Shown here: piece by piece, positions 18,100 through 27,702 of the stretch
Layout: every line of letters starts with the position of its first letter
Position numbering within the stretch: position 1 is the stretch's first letter
Source of the DNA: Pseudomonas fluorescens
Lineage (GTDB): Bacteria; Pseudomonadota; Gammaproteobacteria; Pseudomonadales; Pseudomonadaceae
Assembly: GCF_902497855.1 (NCBI RefSeq)
Contig: NZ_CABVHU010000003.1
Location: 124,001 to 188,000 of the forward strand
Length of the DNA stretch: 64,000 nt
Reading direction: 5' to 3'
The notes under the pieces: generated by a model
What the model saw: only the letters and a program-made list of their open reading frames with translations
What the model was told of the DNA's origin: nothing
The model's database searches: none
Program-made: the position numbers and the translations under genes

Positions 18100-19281
18100 A
18101 TGCAAAATTCAATCGGCGCACCAAAGCAGAGGCTCAGCCTCAGCGATCCAAAAGTGCGTGCGTGGCTATTTCAGATCATCACCATTGTCGCGGTGGTCTC
18201 GATGGGTTGGTACCTGTTCGACAATACGCAGACCAACCTTCAGCACCGGGGCATTACCTCCGGTTTCGACTTTCTGGAGCGCAGTGCCGGTTTCGGCATC
18301 GCTCAACACCTGATCGACTACACCGAATCGGACAGCTATGCCCGGGTATTTGTCATCGGCCTGCTCAACACGCTGCTGGTGACCTTCATCGGCGTGATCC
18401 TGGCGACGATCCTCGGGTTCATCGTCGGTGTGTCTCGGCTGTCGAAAAACTGGATCATCGCCAAGCTGGCGACGGTGTATGTAGAAGTCTTCCGCAACAT
18501 TCCGCCGCTGCTGCAGATCCTGTTCTGGTACTTCGCGGTGTTCCTGACCATGCCGGGGCCGCGCAACAGCCATAACTTCGGCGACACCTTCTTCGTCAGC
18601 AGCCGAGGGCTGAACATGCCGGCGGCGTTGGCGGCGGACGGTTTCTGGCCGTTTGTGGCGAGCATTGTCGTGGCCATCGTCGCCATCGTGCTGGTGAACC
18701 GCTGGGCCACCAAACGCTTCGAAGCCACCGGCGTGCCGTTCCACAAGTTCTGGGCCAGCCTGGCGCTGTTCCTGCTGATCCCGGCACTGTGCGCCTTGAT
18801 CTTCGGTGCGCCCGTGCACTGGGAAATGCCGCAGCTCAAGGGCTTCAACTTCATCGGCGGCTGGGTGCTGATCCCGGAACTGCTGGCGCTGACCCTGGCC
18901 CTGACCGTGTACACCGCGGCGTTCATCGCCGAGATCGTGCGTTCGGGCATCAAGTCGGTCAGCCACGGCCAGACCGAAGCGGCGCACTCCCTGGGGCTGC
19001 GCAACGGCCCGACCCTGCGCAAGGTGATCATCCCGCAAGCCCTGCGCGTGATCATTCCGCCGCTGACCAGTCAATACCTGAACCTGGCGAAGAACTCCTC
19101 GCTGGCGGCCGGGATCGGTTATCCAGAGATGGTCTCGCTGTTTGCCGGCACGGTGCTGAACCAGACCGGGCAGGCGATCGAGGTGATTGCGATCACCATG
19201 AGCGTGTACCTGGCGATCAGTATCAGCATTTCCCTGCTGATGAACTGGTACAACAAGCGCATTGCGCTGATCGAGCGGTAA
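18100..19281 (+). CDS. aapQ: Amino-acid ABC transporter permease AapQ
   Basis: 393 residues, about eight membrane helices. It is long for a HisM-type permease because of an inserted segment, as usual in the Aap family. The permease signature for docking the ATPase is visible near residue 290 (EIVRSGIKSVSHGQTEAAHS). It pairs with AapM in the inner membrane. The start has ATG preceded by GGGGCACTTC, a weak ribosome site, and lies 65 bp after aapJ. The next gene follows after 10 bp. Confidence 0.92.
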   Translation: MQNSIGAPKQRLSLSDPKVRAWLFQIITIVAVVSMGWYLFDNTQTNLQHRGITSGFDFLERSAGFGIAQHLIDYTESDSYARVFVIGLLNTLLVTFIGVILATILGFIVGVSRLSKNWIIAKLATVYVEVFRNIPPLLQILFWYFAVFLTMPGPRNSHNFGDTFFVSSRGLNMPAALAADGFWPFVASIVVAIVAIVLVNRWATKRFEATGVPFHKFWASLALFLLIPALCALIFGAPVHWEMPQLKGFNFIGGWVLIPELLALTLALTVYTAAFIAEIVRSGIKSVSHGQTEAAHSLGLRNGPTLRKVIIPQALRVIIPPLTSQYLNLAKNSSLAAGIGYPEMVSLFAGTVLNQTGQAIEVIAITMSVYLAISISISLLMNWYNKRIALIER

Positions 19282-19291
19282 GGAAAAGCGC

Positions 19292-20389
19292 ATGAGTACT
19301 CATACTTTCAAACCTGACATGCCGCCGCCGAACCGCAGCATCGGCGTGGTGGCGTGGATGCGCGCCAACATGTTCTCCAGCTGGCTCAACACCCTGTTGA
19401 CCCTGTTCGCGTTCTACCTGATCTACCTGGTGGTCCCGCCGATCCTGGGCTGGGCGATCCTCGACGCCAACTGGGTCGGCACCAGCCAGGCCGACTGCAC
19501 CAAGGACGGCGCCTGCTGGGTGTTCATCCAGCAGCGTTTCGGCCAGTTCATGTACGGCTACTACCCGGTCGACCTGCGCTGGCGCGTGGACCTGACCGTG
19601 TGGCTGGCGGTGATCGGCGTGGCCCCGTTGTTCATCTCGCGCTTTCCGCGTAAAGCGGTGTACGGGCTGAGCTTCCTGGTGCTGTACCCGATCATTGCCT
19701 GGTGCCTGCTGCACGGCGGCGTGTTTGGCCTGAGCGCGGTGGCGACCAGCCAATGGGGCGGCCTGATGCTGACCCTGGTGATCGCCACCGTCGGTATAGC
19801 CGGTGCATTGCCGTTGGGAATCGTGTTGGCCCTGGGGCGGCGCTCGAACATGCCGGCGATTCGCGTGGTCTGCGTGACCTTCATCGAATTCTGGCGCGGC
19901 GTGCCGTTGATCACGGTGCTGTTCATGTCCTCGGTGATGCTGCCGTTGTTCCTGCCCGAAGGCATGAACTTCGACAAGCTGCTGCGGGCGCTGATCGGCG
20001 TGATCCTGTTCCAGTCGGCCTACGTGGCCGAAGTGGTGCGCGGCGGTCTGCAAGCGATTCCCAAAGGCCAGTACGAAGCGGCCGCGGCGATGGGCCTGGG
20101 TTACTGGCGCAGCATGGGCCTGGTGATCCTGCCGCAAGCCCTGAAGCTGGTGATCCCCGGCATCGTCAACACCTTCATCGCGCTGTTCAAGGACACAAGC
20201 CTGGTGATCATCATCGGCCTGTTTGACCTGCTCAACAGCGTCAAACAAGCCGCCGCCGACCCGAAATGGCTGGGCATGGCCACCGAAGGCTATGTGTTCG
20301 CGGCCTTGGTGTTCTGGATTTTCTGTTTTGGTATGTCCCGCTACTCCATGCATTTGGAACGTAAGCTGGACACTGGCCACAAGCGTTAG
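19292..20389 (+). CDS. aapM: Amino-acid ABC transporter permease AapM
   Basis: 365 residues with several membrane helices and the EAA-type docking loop near residue 255 (EVVRGGLQAIPKGQYEAAAA). It forms the heteromeric channel with AapQ. The N-terminal third (about 1-160) has extra helices before the conserved permease domain, a known feature of AapM. It has AAGGAAAAGCGC upstream of its ATG and lies 10 bp after aapQ and 11 bp before aapP. Confidence 0.92.
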   Translation: MSTHTFKPDMPPPNRSIGVVAWMRANMFSSWLNTLLTLFAFYLIYLVVPPILGWAILDANWVGTSQADCTKDGACWVFIQQRFGQFMYGYYPVDLRWRVDLTVWLAVIGVAPLFISRFPRKAVYGLSFLVLYPIIAWCLLHGGVFGLSAVATSQWGGLMLTLVIATVGIAGALPLGIVLALGRRSNMPAIRVVCVTFIEFWRGVPLITVLFMSSVMLPLFLPEGMNFDKLLRALIGVILFQSAYVAEVVRGGLQAIPKGQYEAAAAMGLGYWRSMGLVILPQALKLVIPGIVNTFIALFKDTSLVIIIGLFDLLNSVKQAAADPKWLGMATEGYVFAALVFWIFCFGMSRYSMHLERKLDTGHKR

Positions 20390-20400
20390 GAGCGTAGTTT

Positions 20401-21165
20401 ATGAGTGAAGCGATCAAACAGCCTGTGAGCCCTGAAGGCATTATTCAGATGCAGGGCGTGAACAAGTGGTATGGCCAGTTCCATGTACTGAAAGACATCA
20501 ACCTGAACGTCAAGCAGGGCGAGCGTATCGTTTTGTGCGGCCCGTCGGGTTCCGGCAAATCCACCACCATCCGCTGCCTCAACCGTCTGGAAGAGCACCA
20601 GCAGGGTCGTATCGTGGTCGATGGCGTGGAGCTGACCAACGATCTCAAGCAGATCGAATCGGTCCGCCGTGAAGTCGGCATGGTGTTCCAGCACTTTAAC
20701 CTGTTCCCGCACCTGAGCATCCTGCAGAACTGCACGCTGGCACCGATGTGGGTGCGCAAGATGCCCAAGCGCAAGGCCGAGGAAATCGCCATGCATTACC
20801 TGGAGCGTGTGCGCATTCCGGAGCAGGCGCACAAATACCCGGGGCAACTGTCCGGCGGCCAGCAGCAGCGCGTGGCGATTGCCCGGGCGCTGTGCATGAA
20901 ACCGAAAATCATGCTGTTCGACGAACCGACTTCGGCACTCGACCCAGAGATGGTGAAAGAGGTTCTCGACACCATGATCGGCCTGGCCGAAGACGGCATG
21001 ACCATGCTTTGCGTCACCCACGAAATGGGCTTCGCCCGTACCGTGGCCAACCGGGTGATCTTCATGGACAAGGGTGAGATCGTTGAACAGGCGGCGCCGA
21101 ACGACTTCTTCGATAACCCGCAGAATGACCGGACCAAGTTGTTCCTGAGCCAGATCCTGCATTGA
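20401..21165 (+). CDS. aapP: Amino-acid ABC transporter ATPase AapP
   Basis: 254 residues. All ABC motifs are intact: Walker [11 protein letters not shown]-loop, signature [15 protein letters not shown], Walker [13 protein letters not shown] and switch His in CVTHEMG. It powers uptake through AapQM from the cytosolic side. It is the last gene of the operon; a long perfect hairpin terminator starts 17 bp after the stop. Confidence 0.95.
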   Translation: MSEAIKQPVSPEGIIQMQGVNKWYGQFHVLKDINLNVKQGERIVLCGPSGSGKSTTIRCLNRLEEHQQGRIVVDGVELTNDLKQIESVRREVGMVFQHFNLFPHLSILQNCTLAPMWVRKMPKRKAEEIAMHYLERVRIPEQAHKYPGQLSGGQQQRVAIARALCMKPKIMLFDEPTSALDPEMVKEVLDTMIGLAEDGMTMLCVTHEMGFARTVANRVIFMDKGEIVEQAAPNDFFDNPQNDRTKLFLSQILH

Positions 21166-21181
21166 TCGACACCTGGCAGTG

Positions 21182-21214
21182 AAATAAACCCGGACCTGGT
21201 CCGGGTTTATTTTT
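21182..21214 (+). terminator. Terminator of the aap operon
   Basis: A 15-bp perfect stem (AAATAAACCCGGACC and its complement) surrounds a single base and ends in a T run. Confidence 0.9.
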
Positions 21215-21238
21215 GCCCGCAGAAACACGCATTCCCCT

Positions 21239-21326
21239 GTAGGAGCTGGCTTGCCAGCGAAAGCGGTGCGTCTGTCACCGTTAATGTTGGATGGAACATC
21301 GCCTTCGCTGGCAAGCCAGCTCCTAC
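21239..21326. repeat. Paired REP element (BIME)
   Basis: Inverted copies of GTAGGAGCTGGCTTGCCAGCGAA lie at 21239-21261 and 21304-21326, after the aap terminator. Confidence 0.9.
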
Positions 21327-21385
21327 AGGGGGTTGTGAAACGTCGGGTTGCCCTCGTGGATAAAGCTGACTACCATGTCAGAAAA

Positions 21386-21406
21386 TTCATCCTATGATTG
21401 GATGAA
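21386..21406. promoter_or_regulatory. Candidate operator of the GntR gene
   Basis: TTCATCC-N7-GGATGAA is a perfect 7-bp inverted repeat ending 12 bp before the ATG, next to the ribosome site. This position suits autorepression by the FadR-type regulator that follows. Confidence 0.55.
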
Positions 21407-21418
21407 AGGGCGAATTCC

Positions 21419-22105
21419 ATGTCAGACATGTCTCCATTAATCAAACGATCCCTGGTCGATCAGGCGCTGGACCAGTTGCGCCAGCGCATCAATGCAGGCA
21501 CCTGGACCGTCGGCCAACGCTTGCCCACCGAACCCGAACTGTCCGCCGAACTGGGCATCAGCCGCAACACCGTGCGCGAAGCCATGCGCGTGCTGGCGTT
21601 TTCCGGTTTGATCGAGATCCGCCAAGGCGACGGCAGCTACCTGCGGGCAGTGTTTGACCCCCTGGACACGATGAAAGCCTTGTCCCGCTGCTCCCCTGAG
21701 CAGGCGCGGGAGACCCGGCACATCCTGGAAGTCGAAGCCATTGGCCTCGCGGCGTTGCGCCGCACCGATGAAGACCTGGTGGCATTGCGCGAAGCGTTAA
21801 GCGTCAGTGGCAGTCACTACCACGGTGATCTCGACACCTACATCGCCTGCGATCTGGTGTTCCATCGGCGTCTGGTGGATGCCGCGCACAACCCTACCCT
21901 CAGCGAGTTGTATCGATATTTCTCCAGCATCGTCGGCGCGCATTTGCGCCAGACCTTGAACGTCAGCCTACGTCGCCAGGCAGTGTTCGACCTGCATATC
22001 GAACTGCTCGATGCCGTCGAGCAACGGGACCCGGAGCGGGCCAAAGCCTTGTCGAGGCAGCTGATCAATGAACCTTGCCACCGAGAATGCCATGTCCAGC
22101 AATAG
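21419..22105 (+). CDS. GntR/FadR-family transcriptional regulator
   Basis: 228 residues: a winged HTH (about 10-75; LPTEPELSAELGISRNTVRE is the recognition region) and an FCD-type ligand-binding domain (about 90-220). FCD domains usually bind small organic acids through a metal. ATG at 21419 has AAGGG 8 bp upstream; an in-frame TTG at 21398 lies inside the operator-like repeat and is less likely. It overlaps the MFS transporter gene, which is therefore the likely target. The ligand is unknown. Confidence 0.9.
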   Translation: MSDMSPLIKRSLVDQALDQLRQRINAGTWTVGQRLPTEPELSAELGISRNTVREAMRVLAFSGLIEIRQGDGSYLRAVFDPLDTMKALSRCSPEQARETRHILEVEAIGLAALRRTDEDLVALREALSVSGSHYHGDLDTYIACDLVFHRRLVDAAHNPTLSELYRYFSSIVGAHLRQTLNVSLRRQAVFDLHIELLDAVEQRDPERAKALSRQLINEPCHRECHVQQ

Positions 22106-23372
22106 CCACATCACCCAAGCCAAGCGCACGGCGGAACTCGAAGAACTGCTGATCGATGCCGAGGCGGATGACGAAACCGTCCAGCAAAGTCAGCCCAGGC
22201 TGCGCCGTCCGTGGCTGTTGTTGCTGGGCCTGATTCTGGTGGCGCTGAACCTGCGTCCGGCACTGTCGAGCATGGCGCCCATGCTCAGCGAGGTCTCGAA
22301 AACGCTCGGGTTGTCCTCGGCGCAGGCCGGGTTGTTGACGACGTTGCCGGTGCTTTGCCTTGGCTTGTTCGCACCCCTGGCGCCCGTGCTGGCAAGACGT
22401 TTTGGTGCCGAGCGGGTGGTGTTGGGGATTTTGCTGATGCTCGCTGGCGGGATCATTCTGCGCAGCTCGTTCGGCGAGATCGGCCTGTTTGCCGGTAGCG
22501 TGCTGGCAGGCGCGAGCATCGGTGTGATCGGCGTATTGCTGCCGGGCATCGTCAAGCGCGACTTCCCGAAACAGGCCGGCACCATGACCGGCGTCTACAC
22601 CATGGCTCTGTGTCTGGGTGCGGCCATGGCGGCTGGCGCGACCGTGCCCTTGAGCGAACATTTCGACAAAAGCTGGGCCTTGGGTCTCGGCTTCTGGGTA
22701 ATTCCAGCGTTGGTCGCGGCAATCTTCTGGTTGCCGCAAGTAGGCCAGAAACACGGCGCGCATCATGCTGCCTATCGGGTCCGAGGGCTGTTGCGCGACC
22801 CGTTGGCCTGGCAAGTGACCTTATACATGGGCCTGCAATCGTCTTTGGCCTACATCGTGTTTGGCTGGCTGCCGTCGATTCTGATCGGGCGCGGCCTGAC
22901 GCCAACCCAGGCCGGTCTGGTGTTGTCGGGCTCGGTGATTATCCAGTTGATCAGCTCGCTGGCAGCACCCTGGCTGGCGACGCGTGGCAAGGATCAGCGA
23001 ATGGCGATCGTGATCGTCATGGCAATGACCCTCGGCGGTTTGTTCGGTTGCCTTTATGCACCACTCGACGGTTTGTGGGGCTGGGCGATCCTGCTGGGGT
23101 TGGGGCAAGGCGCTACGTTCAGCCTGGCATTGACCCTGATCGTGCTGCGCTCGCGGGACGCCCATGTGGCGGCCAACCTGTCGAGCATGGCCCAGGGCTT
23201 CGGTTACACCCTGGCGTCCATGGGACCGTTCGCGGTCGGCATCGTGCATGACTGGACCGGCGGCTGGAGCGCCCTGGGCTGGATTTTCGGCGTCATCGGC
23301 CTCGGCGCGATCATTGCCGGCCTCGGTGCCGGGCGTTCGTTATATGTTCAGGTGGTCGGCGAAAAGGTCTGA
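22068..23372 (+). CDS. MFS transporter, CynX/NimT family
   Basis: 434 residues with a charged N-terminal tail of about 45 residues and then 12 predicted membrane helices starting PWLLLLGLILVALNLRPALS. The NLRPA segment in helix 1 is typical of the CynX/NimT group, whose members handle cyanate or 2-nitroimidazole. The substrate here is unknown. The start overlaps the regulator gene by 38 bp; a second ATG at 22092 is equally possible. Co-transcription with the GntR-type regulator suggests substrate-induced expression. Confidence 0.85.
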   Translation: MNLATENAMSSNSHITQAKRTAELEELLIDAEADDETVQQSQPRLRRPWLLLLGLILVALNLRPALSSMAPMLSEVSKTLGLSSAQAGLLTTLPVLCLGLFAPLAPVLARRFGAERVVLGILLMLAGGIILRSSFGEIGLFAGSVLAGASIGVIGVLLPGIVKRDFPKQAGTMTGVYTMALCLGAAMAAGATVPLSEHFDKSWALGLGFWVIPALVAAIFWLPQVGQKHGAHHAAYRVRGLLRDPLAWQVTLYMGLQSSLAYIVFGWLPSILIGRGLTPTQAGLVLSGSVIIQLISSLAAPWLATRGKDQRMAIVIVMAMTLGGLFGCLYAPLDGLWGWAILLGLGQGATFSLALTLIVLRSRDAHVAANLSSMAQGFGYTLASMGPFAVGIVHDWTGGWSALGWIFGVIGLGAIIAGLGAGRSLYVQVVGEKV

Positions 23373-23485
23373 CGACTCCACATTCTCGGCATTCGGCCCA
23401 CGAATGCCGATAGTGTTCCGCCCCTTGGCAGACTATCGTGCAGGCAATCTTTCGTCGTCATTTTGCAACCCCGGGGAGCCTGCCC

Positions 23486-23956
23486 ATGAGTGATGCCCAT
23501 AACGCATTGATCACCCAGTTCTACCAAGCCTTCCAGCGGCTCGATGCCGAGGCCATGAGCGCCTGCTACACCGATGACGTGGTGTTCAGTGACCCGGCGT
23601 TTGGCGAACTGCGCGGCCGTGATGCCGGTGACATGTGGCGCATGCTCACTACCCGGGCCAAGGACTTCTCCCTGACGTTCGACAACGTGCGCAGCGATGA
23701 ACGCACCGGCGGTGCGCACTGGGTGGCGACCTACCTGTTCAGCCAGACCGGCAACACCGTGGTCAATGACATTCAGGCGCGTTTCTTGTTTCGTGACGGC
23801 AAGATTTGCGAGCATCACGACAGTTTCGATCTGTGGGCCTGGTCCCGTCAGGCGCTGGGATTCAAAGGGCTGCTGCTGGGCTGGACACCCGCGGCGAGAA
23901 ACGCCGTTCGCGCGCAGGCCTTGAAGGGGTTGAAGGCATTCCAGGCCAGTCGCTGA
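23486..23956 (+). CDS. SnoaL-like/NTF2-fold protein
   Basis: 156 residues of the NTF2-like fold: [20 protein letters not shown] then [17 protein letters not shown] is the usual first helix and strand pair around a polyketide-cyclase-like pocket. [16 protein letters not shown] is the typical end. Function is unknown; such proteins bind or transform small molecules. The start at 23486 is chosen for its GGGGAG site; a longer frame has none. No operon partner is obvious. Confidence 0.8.
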   Translation: MSDAHNALITQFYQAFQRLDAEAMSACYTDDVVFSDPAFGELRGRDAGDMWRMLTTRAKDFSLTFDNVRSDERTGGAHWVATYLFSQTGNTVVNDIQARFLFRDGKICEHHDSFDLWAWSRQALGFKGLLLGWTPAARNAVRAQALKGLKAFQASR

Positions 23957-23996
23957 TAAGATCAGCGCTTGTTTACTTTCCAGCCTTGACCGTGAC

Positions 23997-24308
23997 GTGA
24001 CCAGCCTCAGCGAAAATCCTGTCGACGCCGATACCCCGGTGAGCAAATCCTGGTTCGTCTACCTCGTGCGCGCGGCCAACGGCTCGCTCTACTGCGGGGT
24101 CAGCGACGACCCGGTCCGCCGCTTTGCCGCTCACCAGCGTGGCAAAGGCGCGCGATTTTTCCTGTCCAGTCCGGCCGTGGCATTGGTGTATACCGAAGTC
24201 TGCCGTGACAAAAGCGACGCCCTGCGGCAGGAACGGCTGATCAAAAAACTGAAAAAAAGCGCCAAGGAATGCCTGGTGGCGAGCGCGACGGCAGGCTTAT
24301 CAATCTGA
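23997..24308 (+). CDS. GIY-YIG nuclease-domain protein (UPF0213/YhbQ-like)
   Basis: 103 residues. A single GIY-YIG domain is seen: [19 protein letters not shown] for the paired strands, then the conserved Arg in DPVRRF and the catalytic Glu in [11 protein letters not shown]. Stand-alone members of this family cut DNA in vitro, and their cellular role is uncertain. The only starts are GTG at 23997 or GTG at 24039, neither with a good ribosome site, so the N-terminus is uncertain. Confidence 0.85.
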   Translation: MTSLSENPVDADTPVSKSWFVYLVRAANGSLYCGVSDDPVRRFAAHQRGKGARFFLSSPAVALVYTEVCRDKSDALRQERLIKKLKKSAKECLVASATAGLSI

Positions 24309-24396
24309 CTGATAAGTTCCCATCAGGCAGATGGGTGGGCTGGGTGTGGATTGCGCGCTAAGCTGCGAACTCCTTACCCGTGCGGCGGAGCCGAGC

Positions 24397-25332
24397 ATGT
24401 CCGAGTTGATTCTTCATCATTACCCGACGTCCCCTTTTTCCGAAAAGGCCCGCCTGCTGTTGGGGTTCAAGGGGCTGTCCTGGCGCTCGGTGACCATTTC
24501 GCCGGTGATGCCAAAACCCGATCTGACGGCGTTGACCGGCGGCTATCGCAAGACGCCGGTGTTGCAGGTCGGCGCTGATGTCTATTGCGACACGGCACTG
24601 ATCGCCCGTCGTCTGGAACAGGAAAAAGCCTTGCCGGCGTTTTTTCCGGAAGGTCAGGAAATGATCGCTGCGACCTTCGCTGCCTGGGCCGATTCGGTGG
24701 TATTCCAGCATGCGGTCAGCCTGGTGTTTCAACCGGAATCGATCGCTGTACGCTTCGGCACTATGCCACCGGAAGCGATCAAGGCGTTCATCGCCGATCG
24801 CACCGAGTTGTTCAGCGGTGGCAGCGCCACGCGCTTGTCGGCCGAGCAGGCCCGGCATCAATGGCCAACGATCATGGCGCGCCTGGAGCAGCAGCTTCAG
24901 CGCGAGCAGGGCGACTTCCTGTTGGGTGAGCCCTCGATCGCCGACTTTGCCCTGGCGCATTCGTTGTGGTTCCTCAAGGCGACGACCGTCACTTCACCCT
25001 TGGTCGATGCTTATCCGGCGGTTTCGGCGTGGCTGGGGCGTGTGTCGGGTTTCGGTCATGGCGCGTCCAGCGAGATGACGTCCGGGGAGGCATTGGAGAT
25101 TGCGCGCCATGCTACGCCGGCGGTTTTGCCGGATGAGCAGTTCGATGAGCCGAACGGGTTTGCGGCTGGCCAGCAGGTAGTGATTGCCGCCACCGATTAC
25201 GGGGTTGACCCGGTGGCCGGTGAGTTGATGTTTGCGGGCTGCGAAGAGTTGATTGTGCGTCGCGAAGACGAGCGTGGCGGCGTGGTGCATGTGCACTTTC
25301 CGCGCTTTGGATTCCGTATCGAAGCGCAATAA
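24397..25332 (+). CDS. Glutathione S-transferase family protein with C-terminal extension
   Basis: 311 residues, longer than the usual 200-230. The thioredoxin-like GST domain (about 1-80) starts LILHHYPTSPFSEKARL, with Ser in the position of the catalytic residue. A helical C-terminal GST domain follows to about 220 (LLGEPSIADFALAHSLWF). The last 90 residues (from about 225) look beta-rich and are not part of a standard GST. ATG at 24397 has GGAG upstream. The substrate is unknown. Confidence 0.85.
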   Translation: MSELILHHYPTSPFSEKARLLLGFKGLSWRSVTISPVMPKPDLTALTGGYRKTPVLQVGADVYCDTALIARRLEQEKALPAFFPEGQEMIAATFAAWADSVVFQHAVSLVFQPESIAVRFGTMPPEAIKAFIADRTELFSGGSATRLSAEQARHQWPTIMARLEQQLQREQGDFLLGEPSIADFALAHSLWFLKATTVTSPLVDAYPAVSAWLGRVSGFGHGASSEMTSGEALEIARHATPAVLPDEQFDEPNGFAAGQQVVIAATDYGVDPVAGELMFAGCEELIVRREDERGGVVHVHFPRFGFRIEAQ

Positions 25333-25369
25333 GCGCCAACACCGATCTCCGTCCATACACCGATCCCCT

Positions 25370-25456
25370 GTAGGAGCTGGCTTGCCAGCGAAGGCGTCGT
25401 GTCAGACGATACAGTTGGTCTCTGACCCACCGCCTTCGCTGGCAAGCCAGCTCCTA
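25370..25456. repeat. Paired REP element (BIME)
   Basis: Inverted copies of GTAGGAGCTGGCTTGCCAGCGAA lie at 25370-25392 and 25434-25456, between two convergent genes. Confidence 0.9.
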
Positions 25457-25481
25457 CAGGGGACGGTGTCGTTCTTGCGGG

Positions 25482-25832
25482 TTATTCCAGGGCAGCGAGG
25501 ATTGCATCCGGGTCGTACCCGCGAATCAACGTCCCGTTCACATCGAGGATCGGAATCCCGCCGCCACCCAATGCTTCGTACGCCTTGCGCGCCTCGGCAT
25601 CCTTCTCGATATCGAATTCCTTGTATGGAATGCCTTTCTGATCAAGAAAGCGTCGGGCCAGTTTGCAGTAACCACACCATTCGGTGGCGTAGAGCACGAC
25701 GTTGGCCTTGGCCTGGGTTTGCTCGGATACCACTTGTGACGGGTTGAACAGCCGCTCGATCTTGCCCCAGTGCTGGTACACCACAACCACCAGCAGGACC
25801 AGCAGGCATTTTTTCAGGACCCCGGTCAGCAT
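25482..25832 (-). CDS. Membrane-anchored glutaredoxin-like protein
   Basis: 116 residues. An N-terminal hydrophobic segment (CLLVLLVVVVYQHW) should anchor it in the membrane. A glutaredoxin fold follows with a CGYC redox pair (TEWCGYCKLA) and the cis-Pro region GGGGIPIL. It would reduce or exchange disulfides, but which side of the membrane the fold faces cannot be told. Its ATG overlaps the yejK stop by one base (TGATG), so it is coupled to yejK. Confidence 0.88.
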   Translation of the reverse strand: MLTGVLKKCLLVLLVVVVYQHWGKIERLFNPSQVVSEQTQAKANVVLYATEWCGYCKLARRFLDQKGIPYKEFDIEKDAEARKAYEALGGGGIPILDVNGTLIRGYDPDAILAALE

Positions 25833-26836
25833 CAGTTGCGTCGCTTGAGCTGGTCGGTGAGTTGGGTCGGCAGACCTTTGATGATCAGCGTGCCGGCTTC
25901 TTCATCGTATTCGATCTTCGAGCCCAGCAGGTGTGCTTCGAAGCTGATCGACAGGCCTTCGGCACGGCCCGTGAAGCGGCGGAACTGGTTCAGGGTGCGT
26001 TTATCCGCCGGTATCTCCGGTGACAGGCCGTAGTCCTTGTTGCGAATGTGATCGTAGAAGGCTTTCGGCCTTTCTTCGTCGATCAGCTCCGAGAGCTCTT
26101 CCAGGCCCATGGGTTCGCCCATTTTGGCCTGGCTGCTGGCGTAGTCGACCAGGGTTTTGGTCTTCTCGCGGGCGGACTCTTCCGGCAGGTCTTCGCTTTC
26201 GACGAAGTCGCTGAATGCCTTGAGCAAGGTGCGGGTTTCGCCCGGGCCATCGACGCCTTCCTGGCAGCCGATGAAATCGCGGAAATACTCCGAAACCTTT
26301 TTCCCGTTCTTGCCTTTGATAAACGAAATGTACTGCTTGGACTGCTTGTTGTTCTGCCACTCGGAGATGTTGATCCGCGCCGCCAGATGCAATTGGCCCA
26401 GGTCCAGGTGCCGGGACGGGGTCACGTCCAGTTGTTCGGTCACTGCGACGCCTTCGCTGTGGTGCAGCAGGGCGATCGCCAGGTAGTCGGTCATGCCCTG
26501 CTGGTAATGCGCAAACAGCACGTGGCCGCCCACAGAGAGGTTCGACTCTTCCATCAACTTTTGCAGATGTTCCACCGCCACACGGCTGAACGCGGTGAAG
26601 TCCTTGCCGCCATCGAGGTATTCCTTCAGCCAGCCGCTGAACGGATGCGCCCCGGACTCGGCGTGGAACAAACCCCAGGCCTTGCCTTGTTTGGCGTTGT
26701 AGCTCTCGTTGAGGTCGGCAAGCATGTTCTCGATGGCGCTCGACTCGGGCAACTCTTCGTCGCGGGCATGGAGAACTGCAGGTGTGCCGTCGGGTTTTTT
26801 GTCGATCAGGTGGACGATGCAATGACGGATCGGCAT
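25832..26836 (-). CDS. yejK: Nucleoid-associated protein YejK (NdpA)
   Basis: 334 residues, typical length. [19 protein letters not shown] and the segment [19 protein letters not shown] are characteristic of the YejK/NdpA (37-kDa nucleoid-associated) family. These proteins associate with the nucleoid and topoisomerases; their exact role is not settled. A member sits beside an HU gene here, which fits a chromosome-structure context. It is followed by the coupled glutaredoxin gene. Confidence 0.92.
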   Translation of the reverse strand: MPIRHCIVHLIDKKPDGTPAVLHARDEELPESSAIENMLADLNESYNAKQGKAWGLFHAESGAHPFSGWLKEYLDGGKDFTAFSRVAVEHLQKLMEESNLSVGGHVLFAHYQQGMTDYLAIALLHHSEGVAVTEQLDVTPSRHLDLGQLHLAARINISEWQNNKQSKQYISFIKGKNGKKVSEYFRDFIGCQEGVDGPGETRTLLKAFSDFVESEDLPEESAREKTKTLVDYASSQAKMGEPMGLEELSELIDEERPKAFYDHIRNKDYGLSPEIPADKRTLNQFRRFTGRAEGLSISFEAHLLGSKIEYDEEAGTLIIKGLPTQLTDQLKRRN

Positions 26837-27230
26837 GGGCTTCTCGGCTGATTGAAGAGAGGAGGGCGTGCTCCCCGAAAAAGCGCCCAGTGTACCGCAA
26901 CCACTGGTTATGGCGCGGCACGAAGGGCAATTCCAGCCCCCGCGACGGTGCTTATGCAGTTTTTTGCAGTTTTAGTGCAATAAAGCTGACCAATTGGGTA
27001 GCAAGAGGCGGATATTTCCCCGTCTCTGTGCTAGTTTTGCCCGGTCTTGCGCGAAGTCACTGCGTTAAGCGTGCATTCAGCATTTGTCAGGTCGAACCAA
27101 ACCCTGATTTCGGTATCTATAACCCCGATCCCGTGGTTATTGGCCGAGGGTGCCAGATCCAGAAGATCGGGCTCGACGGCTGACACTGCACTCTGCAATC
27201 CATATGAATTTGATAGGGAAGGAACACTAC
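26837..27230. other. Intergenic region between yejK and the HU gene
   Basis: 394 bp with no gene of convincing length. It contains the divergent promoters; the only clear promoter I can place is at 27180-27208. A short direct repeat TGCAGTTTT is visible near 26953-26977. Confidence 0.6.
27180..27208 (+). promoter_or_regulatory. Sigma-70 promoter of the HU gene
   Basis: CTGACA (27180-27185), a 17-bp spacer and TATGAA (27203-27208). The predicted leader is short, about 16 bases, leading into an AAGGA ribosome site. Confidence 0.55.
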
Positions 27231-27512
27231 ATGGCTCTTACTAAAGACCAACTGATCGCCGACATCGCTGAAGCTATCGACGCGCCAAAAACCACCGCGC
27301 GTAACGCTCTGGACCAACTGGGCCAAATCGTTGCCGATCAGCTGGAAAACGGCGGCGAAATCACTCTTCCAGGTATCGGCAAGCTGAAAGTGACCGAGCG
27401 TCCTGCCCGTACCGGCCGTAACCCTTCGACTGGCGCTGCCATCGAAATCGCTGCCAAGAAAGTGATCAAGCTGGTTGTGGCCAAAGGCCTGACCGACGCT
27501 GTCAACAAGTAA
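27231..27512 (+). CDS. HU-family DNA-binding protein
   Basis: 93 residues. The histone-like HU fold is clear: an N-terminal helix pair (MALTKDQLIADIAEAIDAPK) and the DNA-intercalating beta arm with the conserved Arg/Pro segment (RPARTGRNPSTGAAIEIAAK). HU dimers bend and compact DNA. Pseudomonads have several HU genes (hupA, hupB, hupN); I cannot assign which one this is. It is monocistronic, with its own promoter and terminator. Confidence 0.95.
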   Translation: MALTKDQLIADIAEAIDAPKTTARNALDQLGQIVADQLENGGEITLPGIGKLKVTERPARTGRNPSTGAAIEIAAKKVIKLVVAKGLTDAVNK

Positions 27513-27520
27513 GATTTGTA

Positions 27521-27560
27521 AAAAAACCGTGCATCGGAGCAATCCGGGCACGGTTTTTTT
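27521..27560 (+). terminator. Terminator of the HU gene
   Basis: AAAAAACCGTGC and GCACGGTTTTTTT form the stem around a 15-base loop, starting 9 bp after the stop. Confidence 0.9.
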
Positions 27561-27602
27561 GTGTCTGCGATTTGGCGAATGCCAAGAACACCGCAAAACC
27601 AA

Positions 27603-27691
27603 TGTGGGAGCGGGCTTGCTCGCGAAGGCGGTCTATCAGTCGATTATATAGTGACTGACACTCCGCTTTCGCGAGCAAGCCCGCTCCCACA
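27603..27691. repeat. Paired REP element (BIME)
   Basis: Inverted copies of TGTGGGAGCGGGCTTGCTCGCG plus AA lie at 27603-27626 and 27668-27691, between two convergent genes. Confidence 0.9.
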
Positions 27692-27702
27692 GTTGACCTG
27701 CG

